DNA from: Nocardia shimofusensis NBRC 100134
Lineage (GTDB): Bacteria > Actinomycetota > Actinomycetes > Mycobacteriales > Mycobacteriaceae
Direction: 5' to 3'
DNA: 42,404 bases
Assembly (NCBI RefSeq): GCF_001613125.1
Contig: NZ_BDBT01000037.1
Coordinates: 1-42,404, forward strand
The notes under the pieces were generated by a model. It was not told the origin of the DNA. It made no database searches and saw nothing but the letters and a program-made list of their open reading frames with translations. A program made the translations under genes and the position numbers. Below, piece after piece: positions 8,230-16,522 of the stretch (position 1 is its first letter; each line of letters begins with the position of its first letter).

Positions 8230-8759
8230 CACGACACCTCTCCGGCCTTTTCCGGGGCGGGGGCGGGGGCGGGCTGGGGCCGGTAGAAGGCCGCGAGCAG
8301 CGCCGCGGTGCCCAGCACGCCGACGCCGAGGGCGATCGCACCGCCCGCCCAGCTGTCGATCACGATGCCCGCGGCGTGATCCACGGAGAGTTCGCCGGGG
8401 CCGGTGAGGCCGAGCGCGAGGCAGGCCACGGCCAGCGTCAGAACGTATTCGTAACCCTCACGGAAGACGAAGAATCCGTTCTTGCGATGTGCGAGGAGGC
8501 CGGCCACCAGCATCACCGAGATGATCGCGGCCGCGGCGAAGGGGGTGAGCAGACCCAGGATGAGCAGCGCCCCCGCGCCGATCTCGGTGATCACGCTCAA
8601 CCACGCCTGCAGGATGCCGTTGCGCAGGCCGAGGCCGGCGAACCAGCGGGCGGTGCCGGGGATCTTGCCGCCGCCGATCCAGTGGTTGACGCCGTGCGCG
8701 ATCATAATCACGCCGATGACGAGGCGAAGCAGTGCGAGTGCGAGATCAATGGCTTCCAT
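8229..8759 (-). CDS. DoxX-family integral membrane protein
   Basis: A 176-residue protein with four hydrophobic segments: about residues 5-22, 55-72, 75-92 and 105-165, the last in two parts. Start and loop features are those of DoxX/DUF417-like membrane proteins: LALALLRLVIGVIMIAHGVNHW, GILQAWLSVITEIGAGALLILGLLTPFAA and the GYEYVLTLAVACLALGL helix. The Pro/Ala-rich tail (PQPAPAPAPEK) is cytoplasmic or periplasmic and unstructured. DoxX-like proteins are linked to thiosulfate oxidation or redox stress in some species, but most are uncharacterised, so no job is assigned. The gene overlaps the hydrolase stop by 14 bp and the dehydrogenase start by a few bases, so it is a true operon member. Confidence 0.85.
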   Translation of the reverse strand: MEAIDLALALLRLVIGVIMIAHGVNHWIGGGKIPGTARWFAGLGLRNGILQAWLSVITEIGAGALLILGLLTPFAAAAIISVMLVAGLLAHRKNGFFVFREGYEYVLTLAVACLALGLTGPGELSVDHAAGIVIDSWAGGAIALGVGVLGTAALLAAFYRPQPAPAPAPEKAGEVS

Positions 8760-9810
8760 CGTCGGCCCTTCCCGGCCGCGCCACCGCGCTGCCGTCGAAT
8801 TGTGTCGCCGGACCGGAGAATTCGCCGGTGGCGTCGGCGACCACGCATTCCTCGACGAACGACAGCAGCTTCAGATGGTAGGCAGTCGCGGTGTGTCCCA
8901 CGCTGATGTTGTGGCCGGTATTGGGCTGGACGTTGAGCACCACCCGCGGCGAGGCGGAGAACAGTGACCCGACCTCGGTGAGTTCGTCCGCGTCGTTGCG
9001 CCATACGCGTTCGTGGTCGCCGACGGTGAAACGCACCGGAATCCGCACCTGTCCGGCCAGTCCGGGGAATTCCTGTCCGGCCCAATCCTTCACCGCGACA
9101 GCCTCGGTACGGGGGCCGGGCGCGGCGATGCTCGCGCCGCCCACCACCGATTCCGAGTACAGCCGCTTCGGGTGCCACAGCAGTTTGCCGATGCCGTAGG
9201 CCGACGGGCGCGGGCCCTTGTCGTCCCACAGCACGTCCTGCGCGACGGGTTGATGCAGCCTGCCGGTGCCGGCGAGTTCCAGTCCCAGGAGTCCGGCGCC
9301 ACGTTCGTCGGCGGCCATCCGAAGCGCCGATTCGCAACCGGCGGAATGGGCGAGCAGGAAGACGCCCGCACCACGCGGGCGGTCGGCGAGTGTCTGCTCG
9401 ATCGCCGCGTAGATCAGGTCGATCCGGCGCGGGGCGGGGGCGAGTTCGTCGGCGAACGGAGCCGAGGCGCCGTAGCCGGGACGGTCCAGGGCGAGCACGG
9501 TGAAACCGAGTCGTGACGCCGTGCGCATCAGCGACAGCTCCGGGTGGCCGGGGCAGTCGAAATAGGCGGCGCTGGTGGCTCCGCCGTGCAGGGCGACCAG
9601 CACGGCGCGCGGGTGCGGTACTTCGGCGAGCAGACCGGAGACCGGGACGCCGTCGACATCGGCGATCACCGGGACCGGGTCGTCGGCGAATCGGGTTCGA
9701 CCGGCATCGGCCAGATCCGCATCGGTGCGGCCTGTATCGGTGATGCCTGTATCGGTGCGGCCTGTATCGGTGATGCCTGTATCGGAGAGGTCGGAATCGG
9801 AGAGTGTCAT
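8746..9810 (-). CDS. Alpha/beta hydrolase with repetitive N-terminus
   Basis: A 354-residue alpha/beta hydrolase. VALHGGATS near 72-80 is the oxyanion strand, and the nucleophile elbow is AHSAG with Ser156. Asp265 in FTVGDHERVW and His300 in PNTGHNIS complete a plausible triad. It could cleave an ester, thioester or lactone in the pathway. The first ~40 residues are four copies of a five-residue repeat (D-T-G-I/R-T) plus Asp/Thr-rich variants, encoded by a 15-bp tandem repeat. They look like an unstructured extension rather than a signal peptide, so translation might begin later, but no better start was found. It lies between the DUF35-thiolase gene (24 bp upstream) and doxX (14-bp overlap). 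Confidence 0.88.
   Translation of the reverse strand: MTLSDSDLSDTGITDTGRTDTGITDTGRTDADLADAGRTRFADDPVPVIADVDGVPVSGLLAEVPHPRAVLVALHGGATSAAYFDCPGHPELSLMRTASRLGFTVLALDRPGYGASAPFADELAPAPRRIDLIYAAIEQTLADRPRGAGVFLLAHSAGCESALRMAADERGAGLLGLELAGTGRLHQPVAQDVLWDDKGPRPSAYGIGKLLWHPKRLYSESVVGGASIAAPGPRTEAVAVKDWAGQEFPGLAGQVRIPVRFTVGDHERVWRNDADELTEVGSLFSASPRVVLNVQPNTGHNISVGHTATAYHLKLLSFVEECVVADATGEFSGPATQFDGSAVARPGRADDGSH
9724..9783. repeat. 15-bp tandem repeat inside the hydrolase N-terminus
   Basis: On the plus strand the unit is CCTGTATCGGTGATG or CCTGTATCGGTGCGG. The two versions alternate, giving four clear copies and degenerate copies on both sides. In the hydrolase frame it encodes alternating DTGIT and DTGRT, so copy-number change would keep the frame. 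Confidence 0.9.
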
Positions 9811-9834
9811 GGCGAGCCCATCGTGTCGGGACGG

Positions 9835-11508
9835 TCAGGAAGCGGTGCGCAGCAGCAGTGCGCCGCCCGGGGTGAGACCGCCGCTGGAGACGACCGCGAC
9901 CCGGGCATCGGCGACCTGCCGCTCACCCGCCGCGCCGCGCAGCTGCGCGACGGCCTCGTGGAGCAGGCCCATGCCGTGCGTGCGGCCGTGGGAGAGCTGC
10001 CCGCCGTGGGTGTTGATCGGAATCATTCCGTCGCGGGAGATATTGCGGCCGCCGTCGAGGAAATCCTTGGCCTCGCCGATCTTGCAGAAGCCGAGCGCCT
10101 CGATCCAGGACAGGCAGTTGAAGGTGAACCCGTCGTAGAGTTCGGCGACGTCGACGTCCTCGGGGCGCATGGTGGTGCGCGACCACAGGTGCGCGGCGGG
10201 GCCGAGAACCTGGGGTTCGTGGGTCAGTGTGCTCTGGTCCCACTCGATGCGCTCGATGATCTGCGTGCCCGCGGCCTCGACGAGGATCGGCGGCCGGGCC
10301 AGATCCGCCGCGGCGTCGACGGCGGAGACGATCACCGCGATCGCGCCGTCGCAGGGGACGTCACAGTCGTAGAGCCCGAAGGGAGTGGTGATCGGGCGCG
10401 CGTCGAGATAGTCCTGCATGGTCATCGGGTCGCGATAGATCGCGGTCGGATTCGCGGCCGCGTTGGCGCGCTGGTTCAACGCGATCCAGCCGAGCGTCTC
10501 GCGGGTGGTGCCGTAGCGGTGGAAGTGCCGTTGCGCGTTCTGGGCCAGGGTGTGTGCGGCCGAGGTCGCGCCGAACGGGTGCATCCAGTTGGTGGTGCGG
10601 CCGCCGGAGGGCGTGATGCGCCCGGACTTCGTCATCTCCGCGAACGTCGATTCCCACAGGGTGCGGAAACACAGGACGTGGCGGGCCAATCCGGCCGAGA
10701 CGGCCAGCATGGCGGCGATGACCGAACCGCCGGGACCGAAGGTCTCGATGCCGCCGTTGTACCAGGTGGGGCGCACGCCGAGGGCCGCTTCGAGTGCGCC
10801 GACGCCGCCCTCGCCGAAGCCGCCGAGATTGCCGCCGCCGGGGTAGGACGACAGGCCGTCGATCTCGCTCATCGTCAATCCGGCATCGGCGACAGCGCGT
10901 TCGCACGCCTCCACTGTGAGTGCCAACGGCGGAACCATGAGCCTGCGGCCGAGCCGGGACATGCCGATGCCGGTGAGCGCGACATCGTCCTCGAACTTCT
11001 TCTGCCGCACCATCGGACGCACGTACTCACCGAAGCGCTCGGGAGCGATCTCGTCGATCGGCAGCGCCGCGGTCTCGGGCTGCTCGGCGGTCGGCCGGAA
11101 CAGCGGTAGCCAGACGTCGCTTTCCTGCCGGAAGACGACCTCGAGCCGCATTCCCAGCACGAGCGTGCCGGGATCGGCGTCGACGATATTGGTGGTCAAC
11201 CGGACTCGCGGATCTTCCACCAGCGCCGCCTGCGCGACCACATACGGCGGCGGTAGGCCGGGCAGCGCGAAGCGGTGGTTGACGGTGAAGCCGGCCAGCG
11301 TCGCCTCGCCCGAGACCACCCGGACGCCGAGGTCGTGGCCACGGCAGTACCGGCAGATCGGCTGCGGCGGGTGGATCAGCGCATCGCACGAACGGCAGCA
11401 CTGGACGCGCAACTTTCCGTCGGCACCGGAGGTCCAGAAGAACTCGGTGTCCAGGGACAGCTGCGGCAGCGGCCTGCCGGGCGGTGCCGGGTCCTCGGCA
11501 CGGGACAT
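9835..11508 (-). CDS. DUF35 (Zn-ribbon OB-fold)-thiolase fusion, Ltp2-like aldolase candidate
   Basis: A 557-residue two-domain protein. Residues ~15-145 are a DUF35 domain: a rubredoxin-like zinc ribbon with C38, C41, C52 and C55, then an OB fold. Residues ~172-557 are a thiolase/SCP-x-type domain. Where true thiolases have a Cys in an N-x-C-A-S/T-G loop, this protein reads GIETFGPGGS (254-262), with no Cys. ELYDGFTFNCLSWIEALGF (456-474) and NTHGGQLSHGRTHGMG are retained. Loss of the nucleophile plus a DUF35 partner is the pattern of Ltp2-type aldolases of steroid side-chain degradation, which split beta-hydroxyacyl-CoA by retro-aldol reaction. In those the two parts are usually separate chains. 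Aldolase activity is inferred. The ATG at 11508 follows the ferredoxin stop by 10 bp. Confidence 0.85.
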   Translation of the reverse strand: MSRAEDPAPPGRPLPQLSLDTEFFWTSGADGKLRVQCCRSCDALIHPPQPICRYCRGHDLGVRVVSGEATLAGFTVNHRFALPGLPPPYVVAQAALVEDPRVRLTTNIVDADPGTLVLGMRLEVVFRQESDVWLPLFRPTAEQPETAALPIDEIAPERFGEYVRPMVRQKKFEDDVALTGIGMSRLGRRLMVPPLALTVEACERAVADAGLTMSEIDGLSSYPGGGNLGGFGEGGVGALEAALGVRPTWYNGGIETFGPGGSVIAAMLAVSAGLARHVLCFRTLWESTFAEMTKSGRITPSGGRTTNWMHPFGATSAAHTLAQNAQRHFHRYGTTRETLGWIALNQRANAAANPTAIYRDPMTMQDYLDARPITTPFGLYDCDVPCDGAIAVIVSAVDAAADLARPPILVEAAGTQIIERIEWDQSTLTHEPQVLGPAAHLWSRTTMRPEDVDVAELYDGFTFNCLSWIEALGFCKIGEAKDFLDGGRNISRDGMIPINTHGGQLSHGRTHGMGLLHEAVAQLRGAAGERQVADARVAVVSSGGLTPGGALLLRTAS

Positions 11509-11518
11509 CGGGCAACCC

Positions 11519-11713
11519 CTACTCGGTGATGGTGATGGCGCGTTCGGGGCAGGAGTGCGCGGCCTCACGCGCCTGCTCGCGCTGATCGTCGGGGACATCC
11601 TCGCGCACCGGGGTCGAGTGCCCGTCGATATCGCTGAGCTCGAACAACTCGGGGGCGATCATCGCGCACAGGGTGTGACCCTGGCACCGGCTCTGGTCGA
11701 CATGAACCTTCAC
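11519..11713 (-). CDS. 3Fe-4S ferredoxin in the aldolase operon
   Basis: A 64-residue ferredoxin, MKVHVDQSRCQGHTLC at the N-terminus and HSCPERAITITE at the C-terminus, with His in place of the second cluster Cys as in P450-type 3Fe-4S ferredoxins. Unlike the copy at 5639 it is not next to a P450. It sits between the SDR gene (43 bp upstream) and the DUF35-thiolase gene. It may serve one of the window's two P450s, the downstream P450 at 33812 having no ferredoxin of its own, or an oxygenase elsewhere. Confidence 0.92.
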   Translation of the reverse strand: MKVHVDQSRCQGHTLCAMIAPELFELSDIDGHSTPVREDVPDDQREQAREAAHSCPERAITITE

Positions 11714-11756
11714 ATTGGCTCCTCTGCGGGACGGACTTCGGGCGGCGAGGGCCGGG

Positions 11757-12464
11757 TCAGGTGTTGCGGCCGCCGTTGACGCCGAGGATCTGGCCGGTGA
11801 TGTAGCCGGCCTCCTCGGAGATCAGGAACGCGCACGCGGCGGCGATGTCCTCGGGCCTGCCGATGCGGCGCACCGGGGTGCGCTGGATGTGGTCCTCGAC
11901 CGTGCCGCCGAGCTTGCGGGCCTGCTCGGAGCGGCGCAACATCGGGGTGTCGATGAACCCCGGCGGCACCGCGTTGACGGTGATGCCCGACGGGCCGAGC
12001 TCCAAGGCAAGCGATTTGGTGAGCCCGTTGACCGCCGACTTGGCCGCCACGTAATGCGACATGAACGGCTGACCGGAGTGCGTGCTCGACGAGGAGATAT
12101 TGACGATGCGGCCCCACTCCGCGGCCAGCATGTCCGGCAGCACCGCCTGAATGGTGTGGAACACGCCGTCGAGATTGACGTCGATGACCCGTCGCCACTC
12201 GGCGTAGTCGATGTTCGCGAAGCGTTTGAAGCCGTCGACTCCGGCGGCGTTGACCAGGACGGTGACCGGGCCGAGCGCGGCGCGTACCGACTCGAGCGCG
12301 GCGGCGACCTGGTCGGGGTCGGAGACGTCGGCCTGGAAGGCGAGATCGTCGTCGGCCGGTGGTACGAGATCCACGGTGGCGACGTGGAATCCGTCGCTGC
12401 GTAGACGCTGGGCGATGCCGAGTCCGATGCCGGACGCGCCTCCGGTGACCAGTGCGGTTTTCAC
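11757..12464 (-). CDS. Short-chain dehydrogenase/reductase (FabG-like)
   Basis: A 235-residue classical SDR. It has the cofactor loop TGGASGIG at 7-14, NAAG at 72-75, catalytic Ser in the SSSS run at 124-127, and YVAAK with Tyr138 and Lys142. The C-terminal GYITGQILGVNGG is typical of 3-oxoacyl-type reductases, so a 3-hydroxyacyl-CoA or related alcohol is a fair substrate guess. The start is GTG 12464, preceded by GGAGAGGGGAA, a good ribosome-binding site; the domain begins immediately after. It leads the leftward operon, with the palindrome at 12536-12550 about 70 bp upstream. Confidence 0.9.
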   Translation of the reverse strand: MKTALVTGGASGIGLGIAQRLRSDGFHVATVDLVPPADDDLAFQADVSDPDQVAAALESVRAALGPVTVLVNAAGVDGFKRFANIDYAEWRRVIDVNLDGVFHTIQAVLPDMLAAEWGRIVNISSSSTHSGQPFMSHYVAAKSAVNGLTKSLALELGPSGITVNAVPPGFIDTPMLRRSEQARKLGGTVEDHIQRTPVRRIGRPEDIAAACAFLISEEAGYITGQILGVNGGRNT

Positions 12465-12535
12465 GGCGGGTGTTCCCCTCTCCGGCCGAAGGCAGCCCGG
12501 CCGCGTCGCTCGCAAGAACAATATTTGCGGAATGA

Positions 12536-12550
12536 GAGAACCGTACTCTC
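12536..12550. promoter_or_regulatory. Operator-like palindrome upstream of the SDR operon
   Basis: GAGAACCGTACTCTC matches the GAGAATNNNATTCTC pattern of the other control regions, with one changed base in each arm. It lies in the 227-bp gap between the leftward SDR operon and the rightward aldehyde dehydrogenase operon, 72 bp before the SDR start. Confidence 0.75.
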
Positions 12551-12646
12551 GAACGATTGCAGGATGCAAGAGATGAGGAGGGCGAGGCGGTCGGCGAATC
12601 GATGGATTCGGAATTGACGATGCCCGGTACCCTGCGTAAAGGTATC

Positions 12647-12665
12647 ATTCTCCAAAACGGAGAAT
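12647..12665. promoter_or_regulatory. Everted half-sites upstream of the aldehyde dehydrogenase
   Basis: ATTCTC and GAGAAT, the two half-sites of the shared palindrome, occur in reversed (everted) order, separated by 7 bp and extended to ATTCTCC...GGAGAAT. They end 26 bp before the ATG at 12692, so they could be a second, differently arranged binding site or a leader hairpin with a seven-base-pair stem. Confidence 0.55.
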
Positions 12666-12691
12666 GTTCTTTCCGAGATGAGGGAGACGGG

Positions 12692-14158
12692 ATGTCGACG
12701 CAGGAACAGGCGGCAGCGGTGACACGGCGACTGCTGATCGACGGCAGGAGGGTCGAGACCGGTGACACGCTGGCCTCGCTCAACCCCGCCACCGGCGAGG
12801 TGTACGGATACGCGCCGGAAGCCGGTGTCGCCGAGGTCGATTCCGCTGTCGCCGCGGCCCGGCGCGCGTTCGACGCCACGGATTGGCCGCGTGATCACGA
12901 ACTGCGCGCTCGCTGCCTGCGCCAGCTCTACCAGGCCTTGCGCGATCACGTGGAGGAGCTGCGTGAGCTCACCATCGCCGAGGTCGGCGCGACGCGAATC
13001 CTCACCCACGGCAACCAATTGGAGACCCCGTTCGAGATCGTGCGGTACTACGCGGAGTTGCTCGACGGCTACGAGTGGAGCGAGGATCTGGGCCCGGTGG
13101 AGATCCGCGGGCAGAAGCATCAGCGGTGGGTGGAGAAGGAAGCCGCGGGCGTGGTCGCGGCGATCTCGGCCTACAACTATCCGCATCAGCTGGCGCTGGC
13201 GAAGCTGGCACCGGCGCTGGCGGCCGGCTGCACGGTGGTGCTCAAGGGCGCGCCCGACACCCCGCTGTCGACGCTGGCGCTCGGGGAGATCATCGCCGAG
13301 CACACCGATATTCCCGCGGGCGTGGTCAATGTGCTGGCCTCCTCCGACGTGGAGGTCGGCAAGCGGATGACCACCCATCCCGACGTCGACGTCGTGTCGT
13401 TCACCGGCTCCACGCCGGTCGGCAAACAGATCATGGCCGCGGCCGGGCAGACACTGAAAAAGGTATTCCTCGAGCTCGGCGGCAAGTCCGCGCTGATCCT
13501 GCTCGACGACGCCGACTACCGGACCGCCGCGCAGTTCGCCGCGTTCAGCGTCGTCACCCACGCCGGGCAGGGCTGCGCGCTCACCACCCGGCTGCTGGTG
13601 CCGCGCGCCGATCACGACGAGATCGCGCAATTGGTCGCGGCCAACTTCGCGCACGTGTCCTACGGCGATCCGGGCGATCCCAAGACCTACATGGGCCCGC
13701 TGATCAGCGAGCGGCAGCGCGACAAGGTCGACGCGCTGGTGCGCCGGGCGGTGGCCGAGGGCGCGACGCTGGTCACCGGTGGCGAGAAGGTCGATCCGGG
13801 CTTCTTCTACACCCCGACACTGCTGGCGAATGTCGATCCCGACAGCGAGATCGCGCAGGAAGAGGTCTTCGGGCCGGTGCTGGCGATGATCCCCTACGAC
13901 GACGTCGACGACGCGGTGCGCATCGCGAACAACTCGATCTACGGCCTCTCCGGCGGGGTGTTCGGCGCCGATGCCGAACGCGCCCGCTCGGTCGCGCGCC
14001 GCATCCGCACCGGCACGTTCAGCATCAACGGCGGCAACTACTTCCATCCCGACGCGCCGTTCGGCGGCTACAAGCAGTCCGGCATCGGCCGGGAGATGGG
14101 CCGGGCGGGACTCGAGGAGTTCCTGGAGTCCAAGACGCTCGCCGAAGTCGTCGGCTGA
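12692..14158 (+). CDS. NAD(P)-dependent aldehyde dehydrogenase
   Basis: A 488-residue aldehyde dehydrogenase with all active-site elements: Asn162 in SAYNYP, Lys185 in VVLKGAP for cofactor binding, FTGSTPVGK at 237-245, general base Glu261 in LELGGKS, and nucleophile Cys295 in AGQGCALTTR. It oxidises an aldehyde to the acid, which the acyl-CoA synthetases nearby could then activate. It could equally take the aldehyde released by a retro-aldol cleavage. ATG 12692 was chosen because AGGGAGACGGG stands just upstream and family homology starts here; the frame is open further up but runs through the operator region. It leads a four-gene rightward operon. Confidence 0.95.
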   Translation: MSTQEQAAAVTRRLLIDGRRVETGDTLASLNPATGEVYGYAPEAGVAEVDSAVAAARRAFDATDWPRDHELRARCLRQLYQALRDHVEELRELTIAEVGATRILTHGNQLETPFEIVRYYAELLDGYEWSEDLGPVEIRGQKHQRWVEKEAAGVVAAISAYNYPHQLALAKLAPALAAGCTVVLKGAPDTPLSTLALGEIIAEHTDIPAGVVNVLASSDVEVGKRMTTHPDVDVVSFTGSTPVGKQIMAAAGQTLKKVFLELGGKSALILLDDADYRTAAQFAAFSVVTHAGQGCALTTRLLVPRADHDEIAQLVAANFAHVSYGDPGDPKTYMGPLISERQRDKVDALVRRAVAEGATLVTGGEKVDPGFFYTPTLLANVDPDSEIAQEEVFGPVLAMIPYDDVDDAVRIANNSIYGLSGGVFGADAERARSVARRIRTGTFSINGGNYFHPDAPFGGYKQSGIGREMGRAGLEEFLESKTLAEVVG

Positions 14159-14186
14159 GCCGCACCGAAGAGGACAGGAGGCGGCC

Positions 14187-15365
14187 ATGCCGTGCGTGAT
14201 CTCGATGGGGACCTATCTGCCGTGCTGGGGCAGTGCGCGCAGCCGGGTGCTCGGCGACGACGAGGACGCGGTCACCCTCGCGGTCCAGGCGGGCCGGTCG
14301 GCGGTGGCGGCCGGTGAGCCGGTCGAGCGGGTGGTGCTGGTCAGCCGGGATCTGCCGCTGATGGAAAGCAGCAACGCCGCGGTCCTGCTCGCCGGACTGG
14401 GGCTGGATCCCGAACTGGAGGTGATCGAACGGCTCGGCGGTGCGCCCGCCGCGCTCGACGCCCTCAGTTCGGCGCGGCCGCGCACCTTGGTGATCGGTGT
14501 CGACACCGACCCGGCGGGCGCGGCGGCGGCGTATGTCAGCGAGCACGGTGGGTTGCAGGTGCGGACAGCCGCGCGGGTCACGCGCAGTCTGCCGGTGCGG
14601 ACTCGCAACGCGGTCGGCGCGGTGCACGACTACGGCGATCCACGGCTGCTGCGCGAACGCGGACTGGTCGCCTCGCTGTCGGCGGCCTGGGTGGACACCC
14701 CGGTCGCGGTGGCGGGAGTGGACATGAAACAGGCGGCCGGCTTGTGTCGCGACGATCCGCCGCGGCTGCCCACGCTGGGGGCGAGCGCGGGACTGTTCGC
14801 GCTGGCGGCGATGTCGGATTGGGGCGCGGCGGGGCTGCTGGTGGGTGTGGAACAGGCGAACCTGTCCGGAATCTCGGTGGCGCCGGGACCGGTCGACGTG
14901 CGTCGCGTCGAACCGCCCGCGCGTCCGCTGCCCGAGGGCGATTTCCTGCCCGCCGCCGATCTGCCGATCTCGCTGGCCGCCTACGACCGCGCCTTCGAGG
15001 CCAAGGTCCGCTGGGAGGCGGGCAGGCATGAAGGCCACGAGGAACTGGACTTCCCGCCGCGCTATCGCCTCGCCGAGGACGGCACGCTGAGCACCGGCTA
15101 CACGCTGGTGCCGCTGCCGCGCACCGGCACCGTGTACACGACGACGACGGTGCGAATCCCGGTGCCCGGCTTGCAGACTCCCTATTCGCTGGTGCTCGTC
15201 GAACTCGACGATGTCGGTGTGCGGGCGCTGGCGCGCGTCACCGGCGCCGATCCGGGGACGGTGGGCATCGGCGACCGGGGCCGGATGGTGTTGCGAAGGG
15301 TGGCGGTGCGCTCCGGGGTGCCCGACTACGGATACGCGTTCGAACCGGAGACGGAGGCATCATGA
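14187..15365 (+). CDS. Thiolase-fold (HMG-CoA-synthase-like) protein fused to DUF35 OB fold
   Basis: A 392-residue protein. Residues 1 to ~265 resemble a hydroxymethylglutaryl-CoA-synthase/KAS III-type half: MPCVISMGTYLPCWG, then VTLAVQAGRSAV, then LPTLGASAGLFALA. Residues ~270-392 are a DUF35 OB fold with the family pattern YTLVPLPRTGTVYTTTTVR and PDYGYAFEP. The loop that carries the catalytic Cys in active synthases reads ERLGGAPAALDAL, and the expected zinc-ribbon cysteines are missing, so it is probably not an independent catalyst. Its stop overlaps the start of a Cys-containing thiolase by 4 nt. The likely role is as partner or CoA-channelling subunit of that thiolase. ATG 14187 is preceded by ACAGGAGGC. 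Confidence 0.82.
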   Translation: MPCVISMGTYLPCWGSARSRVLGDDEDAVTLAVQAGRSAVAAGEPVERVVLVSRDLPLMESSNAAVLLAGLGLDPELEVIERLGGAPAALDALSSARPRTLVIGVDTDPAGAAAAYVSEHGGLQVRTAARVTRSLPVRTRNAVGAVHDYGDPRLLRERGLVASLSAAWVDTPVAVAGVDMKQAAGLCRDDPPRLPTLGASAGLFALAAMSDWGAAGLLVGVEQANLSGISVAPGPVDVRRVEPPARPLPEGDFLPAADLPISLAAYDRAFEAKVRWEAGRHEGHEELDFPPRYRLAEDGTLSTGYTLVPLPRTGTVYTTTTVRIPVPGLQTPYSLVLVELDDVGVRALARVTGADPGTVGIGDRGRMVLRRVAVRSGVPDYGYAFEPETEAS

Positions 15366-16522
15366 GACGTGTGGCAGTCGTCGGCGCGGGGATGACCCCG
15401 TTCGCCGAGCATTTCGCCCTGGGGATCAAGGATCTGCTGCCGATGGCGTTCGCCGACTGCGCGGCCTCGGTGGACAAAGGCTTCCGGCTCGCCGATCTGG
15501 AAGCCGCCTGGTTCGGCGCGATGGGGACCACCGACGGCTTCCCGGCCGGGGTGCTCGCCGACGCCCTCGGCCTGCCCGAGTTGCCGGTGACCCATATCGA
15601 GAACTCCTGTGCGACAGGGAACGACGCGGTGCGCAACGCGCTGTTCGCCATCGCTTCGGGCGCGGTCGACGTGGCCCTGGTGATCGGCGCGGACAAGCTG
15701 CGCGAGACCGCGCAGCGCGATCTGCTGGGGGAGTGGGAGTCGCTGAACCGCGACAAGACCTGGGACGTACAGCTGGGGATGTTCGCGCCCGCCGGCTTCG
15801 CCCTGCACGTCAACCGCTACCTCTACGAATCCCATGCCACCCGTGAGCATCTCGCGATGGTGGCGGTGAAGAACCATCGGCACGGGGCGCGCAACCCCAA
15901 GGCCAGGCTGCGGTTCGAGATCACCCTGGAGCAGGCCGTGTCCGCGCCCGTGGTGGCCGACCCGTTCGGGGTCTACGACTGCGTGCCGCAGAGCGACGGG
16001 GCGGCGGCGCTGATCCTGGTGGCCGAGGATGTGGTGGATCGCTACACCGATCGGCCGGTGTGGGTTCGCGGCGTCGGTCTGGGTCTGGATTCGGTCATGT
16101 ACCAGCACAAGCGGGACATGACGAGTTTTCCCGCGACCGTGCGCGCCGCTCGGCGCGCGTTCGGCATGGCGGGCCTGCGGCCCTCGGACATCGACGTCGC
16201 CGAGGTGCACGACTTCTTCACCGGCATCGAGCTGATGAGTTACGAGGATCTGGGCTTCGCCGACAGATTCGAAGCCCGCAAACTGGTCGAGACCGGGGCG
16301 ACGTCGGTGGGCGGCGCGCTGCCGGTGAACCCGAGCGGCGGACTCAAGAGCAAGGGGCATCCGCCGGGGGCGACCGGGGTGGCGCAGTGCGTGGAACTGT
16401 TCGAGCAGTTGCGCGGGCACGCGTGCAACCAGGTGGACGGCGCCCGGGTCGGCCTGGCGCACAATCTCGGTGGGCCGACGGCGGTGGCCGCTGTGACGAT
16501 TCTGGAAGGCCCGGGACGATGA
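15362..16522 (+). CDS. Acetyl-CoA acetyltransferase / SCP-x-type thiolase
   Basis: A 386-residue thiolase of the lipid-transfer-protein (SCP-x) class. The nucleophile is present: Cys83 in HIENSCATG. EVHDFF has His283, KGHPPGATG has His333, and AHNLGG occurs near the end. It would cleave a 3-ketoacyl-CoA with CoA as the last step of a beta-oxidation round. It is coupled by ATGA overlaps to the DUF35 fusion upstream and the SDR downstream. It contrasts with the Cys-less thiolase domain at 9835, so the cluster seems able to end a cycle by thiolysis or by aldol cleavage. Confidence 0.93.
   Translation: MRRVAVVGAGMTPFAEHFALGIKDLLPMAFADCAASVDKGFRLADLEAAWFGAMGTTDGFPAGVLADALGLPELPVTHIENSCATGNDAVRNALFAIASGAVDVALVIGADKLRETAQRDLLGEWESLNRDKTWDVQLGMFAPAGFALHVNRYLYESHATREHLAMVAVKNHRHGARNPKARLRFEITLEQAVSAPVVADPFGVYDCVPQSDGAAALILVAEDVVDRYTDRPVWVRGVGLGLDSVMYQHKRDMTSFPATVRAARRAFGMAGLRPSDIDVAEVHDFFTGIELMSYEDLGFADRFEARKLVETGATSVGGALPVNPSGGLKSKGHPPGATGVAQCVELFEQLRGHACNQVDGARVGLAHNLGGPTAVAAVTILEGPGR

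Noticed and set aside
9544..11109. Long rightward frame (521 codons) opposite the hydrolase and aldolase genes
   Set aside because: It is rich in Gly, Arg, Ala and His without domains, and it mirrors two well-supported genes.
12461..14188. Leftward 575-codon frame opposite the aldehyde dehydrogenase
   Set aside because: It is a GC3 shadow of a gene with complete catalytic motifs.
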